From NCBI GenBank assembly GCA_964575675.1, contig CAZNRY010000026.1, positions 1 to 29,436 on the forward strand: a stretch of DNA of 29,436 nucleotides, in the 5' to 3' direction. Source of the stretch: CAZNRY01 sp964575675 (GTDB lineage: Bacteria > Eisenbacteria > RBG-16-71-46 > CAIMUX01 > VGJL01). Below the pieces are notes generated by a model. It had not been told where the DNA came from. It worked only from the letters and a program-made list of their open reading frames with translations, and did not search any database. The first letter of the stretch is position 1. Each line of letters begins with the position of its first letter. Both the position numbers and the translations under genes were made by a program. Of the stretch, positions 17,445 to 25,337 are shown one piece after another.

Positions 17445-17972
17445 CTACCGCAAGAGAACGAGCCGGGACGTTCTGGTGGATCCAGACGCCTCGAGGCGGC
17501 AGAAGTAGACGCCGCCCGGCAGCCTGCCGGCATCCAGATTCGCGGTGTGGATTCCTGCCGGGAGCTCGGTATCGACCAGGGTCGCCACCTCCCTGCCGGT
17601 CACGTCGTAGAGCTTCATGACCGCCCGCGCCCGCGCCGGAATCACGAACCGAAACGCGGTGGAATACCGGGACGGATTCGGCCGTGCCGGCTCCAGCCGC
17701 AGGACCCGCGCCACACCGGTCGCGAGCGGAACGACCTCGGAACAGAAGTGCGAGGTGTGGTACCAGAAGCCCTGCCGGCAGACGTGAGCCGGTTCGATGG
17801 AAAGCCCCGCGGCAAGCTGCCCGACGCAGGCGATCACCGTGTGAGTTCCATCTGAGGCTGCTCCGCCGCCGTTGGCAAGAACGCCCTGGGTGAGAACAAT
17901 CGTTGCGGCAGCTCCCACCGGAGCCAGCGCACCCAAGCCAATGCCTAGGAAGATCTGCAACCGTCGATTCAT
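17445..17972 (-). CDS. small secreted protein with FlgD-like / type 9-like C-terminal domain
   Basis: Two adjacent ATGs (17975 and 17972) follow AGGAGG. I prefer the second, giving 175 residues and a signal peptide (RRLQIFLGIGLGALAPVGAA). The middle has NGGGAASDGTHTVIACVGQL and CRQGFWYHT, a pattern repeatedly seen in short proteins encoded beside fibre-like genes in FCB-type genomes. The last 85 residues are a FlgD-Ig-like domain: PARPNPSRYSTAFRF, MKLYDVTGREVATLVD, LPGGVYFCRLEA and a terminal RLVLLR. Such domains serve as outer-membrane secretion or anchoring tags in type 9-like systems; whether this organism has that machinery is not visible here. It probably forms an operon with the fibre gene. 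Confidence 0.75.
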   Translation of the reverse strand: MNRRLQIFLGIGLGALAPVGAAATIVLTQGVLANGGGAASDGTHTVIACVGQLAAGLSIEPAHVCRQGFWYHTSHFCSEVVPLATGVARVLRLEPARPNPSRYSTAFRFVIPARARAVMKLYDVTGREVATLVDTELPAGIHTANLDAGRLPGGVYFCRLEASGSTRTSRLVLLR

Positions 17973-18194
17973 CATGCCCCTCCTTTCGTCGCGAGGCGCT
18001 CCCGCCATCCCGCGAGATTCCGCGAGAGGAGGAGCTGTGCCGTCCCGCATCCTTGGGATCTCCCCATGCACTTGATCGCCTGAGGACGGGATTGGTTACG
18101 GTCCCGGGGCAAGGCGGGCCGACCCAGGTTGGGCAGCTATCTCGCGGATCGTTGAATTGGGGAGGGATCGGCCCGCGTGGCGGGATCAGCTCGA

Positions 18195-18215
18195 CTCCTG
18201 AGCCGGATTCAGGAG
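18195..18215. other. 7-bp perfect hairpin in the gap 18000-18238
   Basis: CTCCTGA and TCAGGAG flank a 7-base loop. The hairpin lies between the small secreted gene and the copied oxidoreductase tail. The surrounding stretch shows no gene. The promoter of the secreted/fibre pair should lie at about 17980-18100, but no boxes stand out. Confidence 0.3.
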
Positions 18216-18238
18216 GGGGTCGAATTCCCGGCCTTTAT

Positions 18239-18553
18239 CCGACCGCGAGCGTGCTCTCCAGCGACTCCCGCGCCCGCGCGAACTCCCCCTCGAACCAGTC
18301 AGCGAATCGCCGCTCGAGGTGGTCGAGCGCGAGCGTCGCAACCGGCGCAACGGTCGTTGGGAGGCTTGCTGCGTCCGGCTTCACACGCGCCAAGGGGAAC
18401 TTGGCCAGATCCCAGATCGACTCGGTGTCATTGCTGTCGATCACGACGTCCCGGTAGATCGGAACGACGCGCGTGATCTCGGCCGTGACCTCCTCAACGC
18501 TTCCGTACTTCATCTTGAAGCGATAGCCCATCTCGCCGGCGATCTGGCAGATG
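18239..18553 (-). repeat. exact 315-bp copy of the oxidoreductase gene 3' end
   Basis: Every base of 18239-18553 matches 25342-25656 (offset 7103). The copy encodes the last 104 residues of the NuoG/GltD-like fusion (MGYRFKMKYGSVEE... to the Val-Gly end) and closes with TAA just outside the repeat; the parent uses TGA. Left and right flanks are unrelated to the parent locus. It has no start or upstream gene body, so it is not an active gene. The perfect identity means either a very recent duplication or a scaffold mis-join. Confidence 0.93.
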
Positions 18554-18947
18554 TGCGTTGGGTTGATGAACAGGTCTTACCGGGTTGGGCGGAGGTCGTC
18601 ACTCCCGGCGTTGCGCGCGGGTGGATCAGGGAAGAGCGGTTCCTGGAGCTGGCCAAGGATGAGTTCGAGGTCGCACCACTCCTCCTCACCGCGGTGATCG
18701 ATCCCGCGCCTGAGTGGATCACGCTCTACGATCGTACGGGGCGTGAGGAGACCGCTATCTCACAAGGATACGACAGCACCCCAGCGGATTGGAGTACGAG
18801 AGTAGCGGGCACGAGTCCTGGGTGGAGGTCTACGCCAACGCGGGCTGGATCCAGCTCAACAACAGGCCGGTGCGGATGCGGATCGTGACGGATCCGGGCG
18901 AGTCCGGGGTCCTGCAGGAAGAAGGGATGCCCAGTGAGAGGCCCTGA
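18554..18947 (+). pseudogene. broken plus-strand gene, C-terminal part, unidentified
   Basis: Directly after the copied tail the plus strand reads like real protein: VLPGWAEVVTPGVARGWIRE, LAKDEFEVAPLLLTAVIDPA and PEWITLYDRTGREE. It then changes frame near the C run at 18779-18782 to GLEYESSGHESWVEVYANAG, WIQLNNRPVRMRIVTDPGES and GVLQEEGMPSERP, ending in TGA at 18945-18947. Adding one C to the run would join the two frames. The same frame continues protein-like after the TGA (EEWNLPSEENEIAVHDVKD), so the stop may itself be a lesion. The 5' part is missing at the repeat edge. I do not recognise the family. Confidence 0.5.
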
Positions 18948-19055
18948 GCAGACAGGGAGCCGGGCCAGTGCCAGGAGGAATGGAATCTTCCTTCCGAGGA
19001 GAACGAGATCGCCGTCCACGATGTGAAAGACCGCCGGGTTCACACCTTGAGGCTC

Positions 19056-19100
19056 ATCCGGGGCCCGGGCGGGAGGGAGGACCCCCGCCGAGCCCCGGAT
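19056..19100 (-). terminator. long GC-rich hairpin downstream of the S8 protease gene
   Basis: ATCCGGGGC at 19056-19064 pairs with GCCCCGGAT at 19092-19100, and an inner GGCGGG/CCCGCC stem extends it. It sits 30 bases past the protease stop on the minus strand. There is no U tract, but position and strength fit a transcript end. Confidence 0.5.
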
Positions 19101-19130
19101 GCTCGCTTCATGCAGACTCGCCTTCGTCGG

Positions 19131-22100
19131 TTACCGGGCGATCAGCATCTTCTGCGTCATCTCCCCCTTCCCGTTCCGAAGACGGACATAGTACAACCCG
19201 CTCGAGAGGGAACGGCCGGCGTCGTCCCGGCCGTTCCAGGTCGCGATGTGGGATCCGGGCGCCGCGACCCCATCGAACAGCGTCTTCAGGCGCCGTCCCG
19301 ACACATCGTAGACATCAAGTTGAACGGATCCGGTTCCATCAACGGTGAATGTAAAAGCCGTTCTGTCCTGGAACGGGTTCGGTGTCGGCGGTCCCAGGTC
19401 CAGGGCGACGAGCAGCCCACTCTCGCCGGGCACCGGGACGTCGGTGGCCGCCCCCCAGTTCGCGGCCCATCGTGCGGCCGCCGCATCGGCATTCGCCTGA
19501 AGGTCGGCGAGGGAGGTCCCCGCCAGAACGGCGAAGGCCACGCGCACCGTGTCCCCCGCGTCGAGCGTGAAGGGAGCGATCCCGATCACAGAGCTCCAGT
19601 CGTCAGCCGCCGGCGTGTCGGTCACCCGATAGCCGGGCGCGCCGGAGAGGAACCGGTACCGGTCCCGGTCGTGCAGGTAGGCGTCGGGCCATACATACGT
19701 CGGATTGTGGATCAGGCTCATCTGCAGCGGATGGACGTGCGAGAGGGATCGGACGCCGACGTAGGCGCCGTCACCTCCCGTGGGCCGCCACATGTAGACG
19801 AGATCGCGTGACGCATCGACCCCGCCCTCGTTCGCCGCGTAGCCTCCCGCCGCATCCAGGTCCCAGTCCATGAACATCCCGAGCCACAGATTGTGGATCT
19901 GCTGCGCGCCACCGTTCACGACGTCGTAGGTCATGATCACGTAGTCATCGTTCGGCGGGCTCGCCCATGCGTAGCTCCGCTGCACGACCGTGAGACCTCG
20001 CGGTGACGGGTTTCCCGCGTCGTCGTACCGGCCGATCCCGATCTCATCGGCGATCATGGGATCGCCCGGCAAGCCAGGACGGAACGTGAGGCAGTCAAGC
20101 GGATCCCAGTCCTTCACGGGATCGTCCTCGTAGTCGCGATTCAGAGCATAGGTCGAATCGGTCCCGGCCCAGAGACTGCCGATCCAGAGCCGATTCGCCC
20201 CGCCCGTCTTCGGGAAAATGAAGCCTGCCCCCTGCGATTGCGTCCCATCGATGAATCCCTCGATCCCCTGGTCGGTGACGGAGAAGCGCACGCCGCCGGC
20301 CGCATGATCCGCGAGGTGGATGCAGGGCTCGGCGTGGATCGTGTCGGGGAACGCGAGCGTCAGGCAGGTCCCGTAGGCCGAGATGTGGAGCAGGAAGTTC
20401 ACGACCGTGCCGTCCTCCGCTTCCTCCGGGACACGGATCTGGTACGGATCGGCGGTGTTTGCGGCCACCTCATCGACCACCATATCGCCGAAGGAGGCGA
20501 CCGCATCCAGAACGACGATATTCGAATCGGCCGTGAGCGTCCCCACGACCCCGGCCAGGTCCCACGGTCCGTTGTTCCGGATCTCGAGCACGACGTCGAC
20601 AGTCTCCCCCGGATTGAGCCGGCCGTCGCGGTTCGCCGCCCCAATCGTGTCGTGGTTCACGTGCGACAGGAGGCTCATCGCGGCCCAGGCCTGCGCCGGG
20701 ACTCCATCGACCGCGTTCGGGGCGCTCACCCTGCCCGCGCCGTACGTATTGTCCTTCCCGAGGTCTCCCAGGTCGATCGCGCTGGTCTCGAGGATCCGGT
20801 GGATGTCCTGGCACAGCAGCTCGTGGTTTTTCGAGAGCATCAGCGCGGCGAGCCCCGCCACGTGCGGGCTCGCCATGGATGTCCCGGAACCCAACACGTA
20901 ACCTCCCCCGTCCCACGTGGGCCGTGTCGAGAGGATGTCCTCCCCAGGCGCGGTGACGTCCGGCTTGATGAGCCCGACGTGCGGGACGGCCTCGTCGCAG
21001 AGCCGCCAGTCCCCATAGCTCGTCTGGGACCAATCGGTCGGTCCGCGAGAGGAGAAGTCGGCGATCTCCTCGACCTGGTAGCCGTTCGCCCCGACCGTCG
21101 TGACCCCGCTCTCCGCGCCGAGGTCCGGCTGGTCGGGCGAGATCCACGGCGGAGGGATGTCGCCCGGAGACCCGACCTCGTGCGGGGGCCGGTCGCTGCA
21201 CTGGTTGTTTCCGGAGGAGACGCACATCGTGATGCCTGCGAGGCCGGTCGCATCGGCCTTCTCCCGGAACATCTCGCGCTCCTCGGGGGTGGGGCACCAC
21301 CAGCCGAGAGAGAGGTTCATCACCTGCGCGCCGTTGTCCATCGCGTACTGGACCCCGCGCGCCACATCGTCGAGATTGCCGTAGCCGGCATCGTCAAGCA
21401 CCTTGACGGCCATGAGACGCGCCTCCGGTGCGACCCCCGTGATCGTGCCGCTCGTCCCGTCACCGGCGATCGTGCCGGCGACATGGGTTCCGTGCCCCTC
21501 CCAGTCAAAGGGTCTGCTGTCGTCGTTGCCGAAGTCATAACCGTGGACATCGTCATCGTAGCCGTTCCCATCATCGTCGTGGCCGTTGTCCGGGATCTCG
21601 CCGGGGTTCACCCACATCTGCCCGGTGAGGTCGGGATGGTCGTAGTCGATTCCCGTATCCAGAACAGCGACCAGGATGCACTGCCCTCGGTAGCCTTCCT
21701 CCCAGACCAGTGGAGCACCGATCCATGAGACCCCCCACGCGATATCGGGAGGTGGAGGGGGCGGAGGCAGAGGAAGCGTGGGCGGAGGCTGCCCCGCCCC
21801 GCCCTCGCGGGAACCGGCTTCGATCATCTGCCGCGGCCGGTCATCCAGGATTGTCTGGACCTCCGGCCGCCCGGCGAGGCGATCGAGGAGCGTTGGGGAG
21901 ACGTGGGCCGCGACCGCGTTCACGATCCAGAGCGGATGCACCTGTTCCGCCTCTCGGGCGGCCTCCGCCCGCTCGAGTTCCGCGAGCAGGTCCGTCTGCG
22001 TGCGCGCCGCCGTCTCCTTCAGGGCCGAGATGACCGTCCGGCGGCGCTCGTGGACCGGCAGCCCCGCGAGCTGCGGCTCCAGATTCCGTAGATCGGTCTT

Positions 22101-22763
22101 CTCGCGCAGCCGCAGGATCACGGGCAGCCGGTCGTCGGGACCTGCCGCGATACGGGCAGCCTGCAGGCTCGGAGGAAGGGTCGCCAGGGCGAAGGGGGGC
22201 GTCTCGGGTTGCGCGGCGTGGACCATGCACGCTCCCCGGTCGTAGTACACGTGGCTGGCGGATGGCATCCGGTAGTCTGTCCAAACCGCGTGCAGATCCC
22301 CCTCCGGGTCGACCGCAATGGAGGGGTCATTGCCCCCGCCGGGATCGTTCACCGTCTCGGGGGCCGACCAGAGCTGTGTGAGCCGGCTCCAGCGTGCGTA
22401 ACCAATTCCGTCACCAGCTTGTGCCAGCATGTGCAGGTTTCCCAGACCGTCGACCGCGAGGTTGGGGGAATCCCCTTCCAGCCCGGTCTCCACGGGAGGG
22501 GAGAAGACGACGTTCCAATCCGGATCTTCCCAGTCGCGGGCCCCCATCCAGTGCTGGATCATCCCCAGCTTGCTCCACACGATGTGGACCGTGTTGCAGG
22601 AGACCGCGATCGAGGGGCTGAACGCGCCGTCGGCATAAAACTCGGGCGTGCCGACCACGCCGTTCGGTAGGACCGACACGTAGCCCACCGCGCCGTAGTT
22701 GTAGTCCTGCCAGGCCACGTGGGCATAGGTGAGATCGCTGTTCTGGAACCCCTCGACGGCCAC
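19131..22763 (-). CDS. S8 subtilisin-like protease, main part of an interrupted gene
   Basis: Residues are numbered from GTG 22763 (1210 codons). Positions 1-175 hold the last four of seven propeller motifs (SIAVSCNTVHIVWS, SIAVDPEGDLHAVW). An I9-like inhibitory propeptide is at about 212-316, then a Pro-rich linker. The S8 catalytic domain has Asp369 in LDTGID, His424 in GHGTHVAG, oxyanion Asn519/520 in SSGNN and Ser629 in GTSMASPHVAG, so the triad is complete. Beta-sandwich domains follow, and the end is a FlgD-like C-terminal domain (VQLDVYDVSGRRLKTLFDG ... LSSGLYYVRLRNG ... MLIAR). It is predicted secreted and self-processed. The same frame continues upstream across TGA 22830-22832 into the signal-peptide part, so this was or is one 1441-codon gene. 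No ribosome-binding site precedes 22763. A terminator-like hairpin follows at 19056-19100. Confidence 0.88.
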   Translation of the reverse strand: MAVEGFQNSDLTYAHVAWQDYNYGAVGYVSVLPNGVVGTPEFYADGAFSPSIAVSCNTVHIVWSKLGMIQHWMGARDWEDPDWNVVFSPPVETGLEGDSPNLAVDGLGNLHMLAQAGDGIGYARWSRLTQLWSAPETVNDPGGGNDPSIAVDPEGDLHAVWTDYRMPSASHVYYDRGACMVHAAQPETPPFALATLPPSLQAARIAAGPDDRLPVILRLREKTDLRNLEPQLAGLPVHERRRTVISALKETAARTQTDLLAELERAEAAREAEQVHPLWIVNAVAAHVSPTLLDRLAGRPEVQTILDDRPRQMIEAGSREGGAGQPPPTLPLPPPPPPPDIAWGVSWIGAPLVWEEGYRGQCILVAVLDTGIDYDHPDLTGQMWVNPGEIPDNGHDDDGNGYDDDVHGYDFGNDDSRPFDWEGHGTHVAGTIAGDGTSGTITGVAPEARLMAVKVLDDAGYGNLDDVARGVQYAMDNGAQVMNLSLGWWCPTPEEREMFREKADATGLAGITMCVSSGNNQCSDRPPHEVGSPGDIPPPWISPDQPDLGAESGVTTVGANGYQVEEIADFSSRGPTDWSQTSYGDWRLCDEAVPHVGLIKPDVTAPGEDILSTRPTWDGGGYVLGSGTSMASPHVAGLAALMLSKNHELLCQDIHRILETSAIDLGDLGKDNTYGAGRVSAPNAVDGVPAQAWAAMSLLSHVNHDTIGAANRDGRLNPGETVDVVLEIRNNGPWDLAGVVGTLTADSNIVVLDAVASFGDMVVDEVAANTADPYQIRVPEEAEDGTVVNFLLHISAYGTCLTLAFPDTIHAEPCIHLADHAAGGVRFSVTDQGIEGFIDGTQSQGAGFIFPKTGGANRLWIGSLWAGTDSTYALNRDYEDDPVKDWDPLDCLTFRPGLPGDPMIADEIGIGRYDDAGNPSPRGLTVVQRSYAWASPPNDDYVIMTYDVVNGGAQQIHNLWLGMFMDWDLDAAGGYAANEGGVDASRDLVYMWRPTGGDGAYVGVRSLSHVHPLQMSLIHNPTYVWPDAYLHDRDRYRFLSGAPGYRVTDTPAADDWSSVIGIAPFTLDAGDTVRVAFAVLAGTSLADLQANADAAAARWAANWGAATDVPVPGESGLLVALDLGPPTPNPFQDRTAFTFTVDGTGSVQLDVYDVSGRRLKTLFDGVAAPGSHIATWNGRDDAGRSLSSGLYYVRLRNGKGEMTQKMLIAR

Positions 22764-22829
22764 CGAGGGGGCGTAGGCGCCGGAGGTGTCAGTTCCGGGC
22801 AGGTAGTCCGTGATCGGGACGACGCTTCC

Positions 22830-23456
22830 TCATCCGGAATCGCCTTCGCAGACCCGCATGCGGACGTTCCAGAGGACGCCGTAGCCCGGATTGGCAACGC
22901 CCTCCGCCCAGCAGACGAAGACATTGCCGTTCTGGTCCGCGGCGACGGAGGGGACCTCGATCCCGGGCCCGCCGGGAGCGTAGATCACCTGCCTGTCTTG
23001 CCAGGAGCCCGACGCGTCGCGCCTCCGGTAGTATAGTTTTGGACTTTCCTCCATGCCGCCCAGCTGGACCCATGCCATGTGGACGTTGTCCCGGCAATCC
23101 GTCGCGATCGCGAAGTGCCACCAGCAGACGACGCGATCGGCGACATCGGCCAGCTCGAGGGGGGGACCCCACGTGCCGGCCTCACGATCGTACATCCGGT
23201 ACATCGGCAAGAATTCCTGGTCCTCGGGGTGACCCCAGTCGATCTCGAAGGCTCCGTAGATCACGTGGACGTTGCCCTTGCCGTCCGTGGCGACGGACCA
23301 GGCGTTGTTGTGGCTTGTGATACGGGACAAGTCTCCCGCGGTCAGGGGCACGTCGGCCCCGAAGTCGGCCCAGGCCGGGCCGGCGCAGACAAGCAACACA
23401 GCGAGGATCCGAGCAAGTTGTCCCCGCCTTCCAGTGGGTAACGATCCGGTTCTCAT
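22830..23456 (-). CDS. N-terminal part of the S8 protease gene: signal peptide and first propeller blades, ending at an in-frame TGA
   Basis: ATG 23456 follows a strong AGGAGGTG. The 208 residues begin with a signal peptide (LARILAVLLVCAGPAWA) and carry three propeller-type motifs: SVATDGKGNVHVIYG, AIATDCRDNVHMAWV and SVAADQNGNVFVCWAEG. The frame stops at TGA 22830-22832 (after CEGDSG), 22 codons before the GTG used for the downstream part. The residues after the TGA (GSVVPITDYLPGTDTSG) continue the same fold. Three motifs before plus four after make seven, a complete seven-bladed propeller. A Trp codon TGG changed to TGA is the simplest explanation, by mutation or sequencing error. Other genes here end in TGA, so general TGA recoding is unlikely. 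Confidence 0.8.
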   Translation of the reverse strand: MRTGSLPTGRRGQLARILAVLLVCAGPAWADFGADVPLTAGDLSRITSHNNAWSVATDGKGNVHVIYGAFEIDWGHPEDQEFLPMYRMYDREAGTWGPPLELADVADRVVCWWHFAIATDCRDNVHMAWVQLGGMEESPKLYYRRRDASGSWQDRQVIYAPGGPGIEVPSVAADQNGNVFVCWAEGVANPGYGVLWNVRMRVCEGDSG

Positions 23457-23477
23457 CGGGCACCTCCTGACAGAGCC

Positions 23478-23543
23478 CCGACCGATCGGGTCGGCTTCGG
23501 CTTCCGGGCGGCCTCGGCCGAGGGGCTCCGCCTTGCGGCGGAG
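23478..23543. other. cluster of three short hairpins/palindromes upstream of the S8 gene
   Basis: CCGACC-gatcg-GGTCGG (23478-23494), the perfect palindrome CCTCGGCCGAGG (23512-23523) and CTCCGCC-ttgc-GGCGGAG (23526-23543) follow each other. They lie just upstream of the protease start and downstream of the frameshifted gene ending at 23822, so they could end that transcript or structure the protease leader. Confidence 0.4.
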
Positions 23544-23609
23544 GCTCCGTCCGGCAGGCCAATCATCCGACCCAGCCGCGGTCCGGGCTGACAGGGAGAG
23601 TCTTGCGCG

Positions 23610-23631
23610 GGGGTCTTACAGGGGTCTTACA
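23610..23631 (-). promoter_or_regulatory. tandem 11-bp repeat TGTAAGACCCC upstream of the S8 gene
   Basis: On the minus strand TGTAAGACCCC occurs twice, back to back (23631-23621 and 23620-23610). A third related TGTAAGAGCC lies at 23690-23681. The pair sits about 155 bases upstream of the protease start. Head-to-tail copies suggest a regulator binding site, but no regulator is identified. Confidence 0.35.
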
Positions 23632-23821
23632 GCCCCGCCCTGGCGCGAGCTCTTCCGGCTCGGCACGGGGGCGGGACGCCGGCTCTTACATTCGGCTTCC
23701 TCGGTTCGGACTACGGGAAGCTGGAGGATGATGAGAGCGCACGAAGCGAGTTCCAGGTCGCGGTGCGGCTGGATTCGTTCGATCCGCCTTTCCGAAATGA
23801 CGGTTCCGCCGCGTGCCTGGT

Positions 23822-24407
23822 CTAGCGAGCGATCGTTACAGGAGCGCAGCGCACGTCCCGTGCTGTCACCACCCTGAGGTAGTAGACCCCCGGCGGGCAC
23901 TCCGCTTCCACCAGCGTCTCTCCCGTCCCAGATCGACTCGTAGCTTGGACCTACCGGGCGCCATCCGGCGAGACGGACGACGAACCGTCCGGTCACGTCC
24001 ACCACCACCCCCGTTGGAATCGAGGCCGACTCCGAGGCGTCGTCCTGTGCGGGGAAGAGGATCTTCACCGGACCGGCGGCCGGACTCGGAAACACGTCCA
24101 GGCACCCGGGAAAAGCGGAGGGCGACTCCAGGTCCACGGCGCTCGGGGCGCCGGTTTTCGTCACGAAATACGGAGATCCGTTGTCGTTGCTGCGGGCGTA
24201 GACCACGGCGGCGCTGGCCGCTCCACCGATGACGCAGACCCAGGGTGGCTGCTCCGTGGTGCCGGCGGTCGCGTATTCTTCGGCGGACCAGTCATCGGGC
24301 TCCGGGTTCACATTGTCCGTGAACCGCGTAGCCAGGCGCCCGTTGCCCCTACGGTAGACGACATGACATCGAAGTTGACGTGCGCATAGGGGATTGTATC
24401 CAGACAC
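23822..24407 (-). pseudogene. secreted-protein tail with FlgD-like domain, frameshifted
   Basis: The frame from 24407 encodes HVVYRRGNGRLATRFTDNV, WVCVIGGAASAAVVYARSND and then a FlgD-like C-terminal domain (FPSPAAGPVKILFP, VVVDVTGRFVVRLAGW, SIWDGRDAGGSGVPAG). At the run of five G on the minus strand (23891-23887) it loses frame. Removing one G restores VYYLRVVTARDVRCAPVTIAR and a TAG at 23824-23822, exactly where such a domain should end. Without the correction the frame wanders to 23616. The 5' end has no signal peptide or clear start; another frame just upstream (IPYAHVNFDV) may belong to it. So the gene is truncated at its head and frameshifted at its tail. The function of the body is unknown. 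The interval 24408-24530 shows nothing else. Confidence 0.65.
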
Positions 24408-24530
24408 CTCCCCAGCAATGCGCCCGGTCGAGACGAACGAAGGGGTCGAAAACGCCCCTGAGGCGGTCCGGGTACCCCCCTGCTCCCCGACACGGGTCGC
24501 TGGCAGCCTCGAACACCGCCAGCGGGAGCC

Positions 24531-24824
24531 TCACTCCCCCTCGCCCCAGCACTCAGCTCGCCTTCGCGCATGGCATTCTCCCCTCTCGCGCATCCCGGCC
24601 AGGATGCGATCCACGACCGCCGGATCGGTGATCACAGAGACGATCTTCATCTCCGCCCGGCAGCGGGAACACAGAAGCGGGTCCACCTCCAGGATCTTCT
24701 GCAGCAGCCGCGCCCAACTCGCCCGCCGCTGATGCAGGAAGCCATCTTCCAGGGCGTGAACAACCCGTCGACACACCTGTGATTCGGGACGACGCCTTGG
24801 GCTGAGGGTGGTCTGCGAACTCAT
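24531..24824 (-). pseudogene. IS91-type transposase, second C-terminal remnant
   Basis: The frame contains RASWARLLQKILEVDPLLC, SRC (CxxC), MKIVSVITDPAVVDRIL and a short charged end. This is the C-terminal signature of IS91-family transposases, and it parallels the remnant at 3185-3586 (RRLPWAQLLRRVLHVNALSC, FLTDPAVVERIL). The two differ enough to be separate insertions, not copies of one event. No catalytic domain is present upstream: the repeat element at 24906 begins 80 bases beyond the start. Inactive fragment. Confidence 0.68.
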
Positions 24825-24905
24825 TCATAGGCATTGGCACGGTCCTCCGGGCGACCCGACGGGTCGATTAGCCGACGCGACAGGTATACAGGCCTCGCTA
24901 CCTAC

Positions 24906-25235
24906 CGGAATCACGCCCCGCCTGACCCTCCTCGGTAAGAACGCGCGTCGACGCGCGGGCTGAGACGAATCCTGGTCGCTTGACTCGATGACTGACCGAC
25001 GCACTGGCATCAATCGTGCTTCTCTCCATGTCAGCCACGTTGATCGACGAATCCACGACGCCGCATCAAGAGAGGAGGTCATTGGTGCACTTGCAGGCGG
25101 GAAACCCGGTGGACCGGCGAACGTCCACCCATGCCAACGGGAATCGGCAGCAATGGGCATACGAAACCGGCAAACGTCCGCCAGTGGCTGGCCGAGGCGC
25201 ATCGCGGACCGGCGAACGTCCATCCATACCAACTC
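24906..25235. repeat. repeat element, copy 2, related to 9352-9762
   Basis: The leader from CGGAATCAC (24906) includes the same ACTGGCATCAATCGTGCTTC (25002-25021) and spans 208 bases to the first box, against 206 in copy 1. CCGGCGAACGTCC is at 25114 and 25209 (period 95) and CCGGCAAACGTCC at 25167. One full unit and part of a second are present. It lies in direct orientation to copy 1, about 15.55 kb away, between the IS91 remnant and the 3' end of the oxidoreductase gene. The remaining bases 24825-24905 and 25236-25337 hold no gene I recognise. Confidence 0.8.
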
Positions 25236-25337
25236 AGCCGTGAGTAGCAAGGGACGGATCCGACGAACTGACCGACCTCCGGGTCCTCGCGGGCGTGGCC
25301 CAGAGAATCGACTCCGGGAACCGCTCACACGAGAGAC

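Noticed and set aside
18211..18235. tRNA T-arm-like sequence next to the oxidoreductase tail copy
   Set aside because: The stem does not pair fully, the GTTCGA-type core is imperfect, and no other tRNA arms are present upstream.
20238..21728. 496-codon plus-strand open frame
   Set aside because: It is entirely antisense to the S8 catalytic region, has no family signature, and long antisense frames are expected at this GC content.
22830..22832. Selenocysteine at the in-frame TGA of the protease gene
   Set aside because: No convincing bacterial SECIS hairpin follows the TGA, the position is in a propeller not an active site, and S8 proteases do not use selenocysteine.
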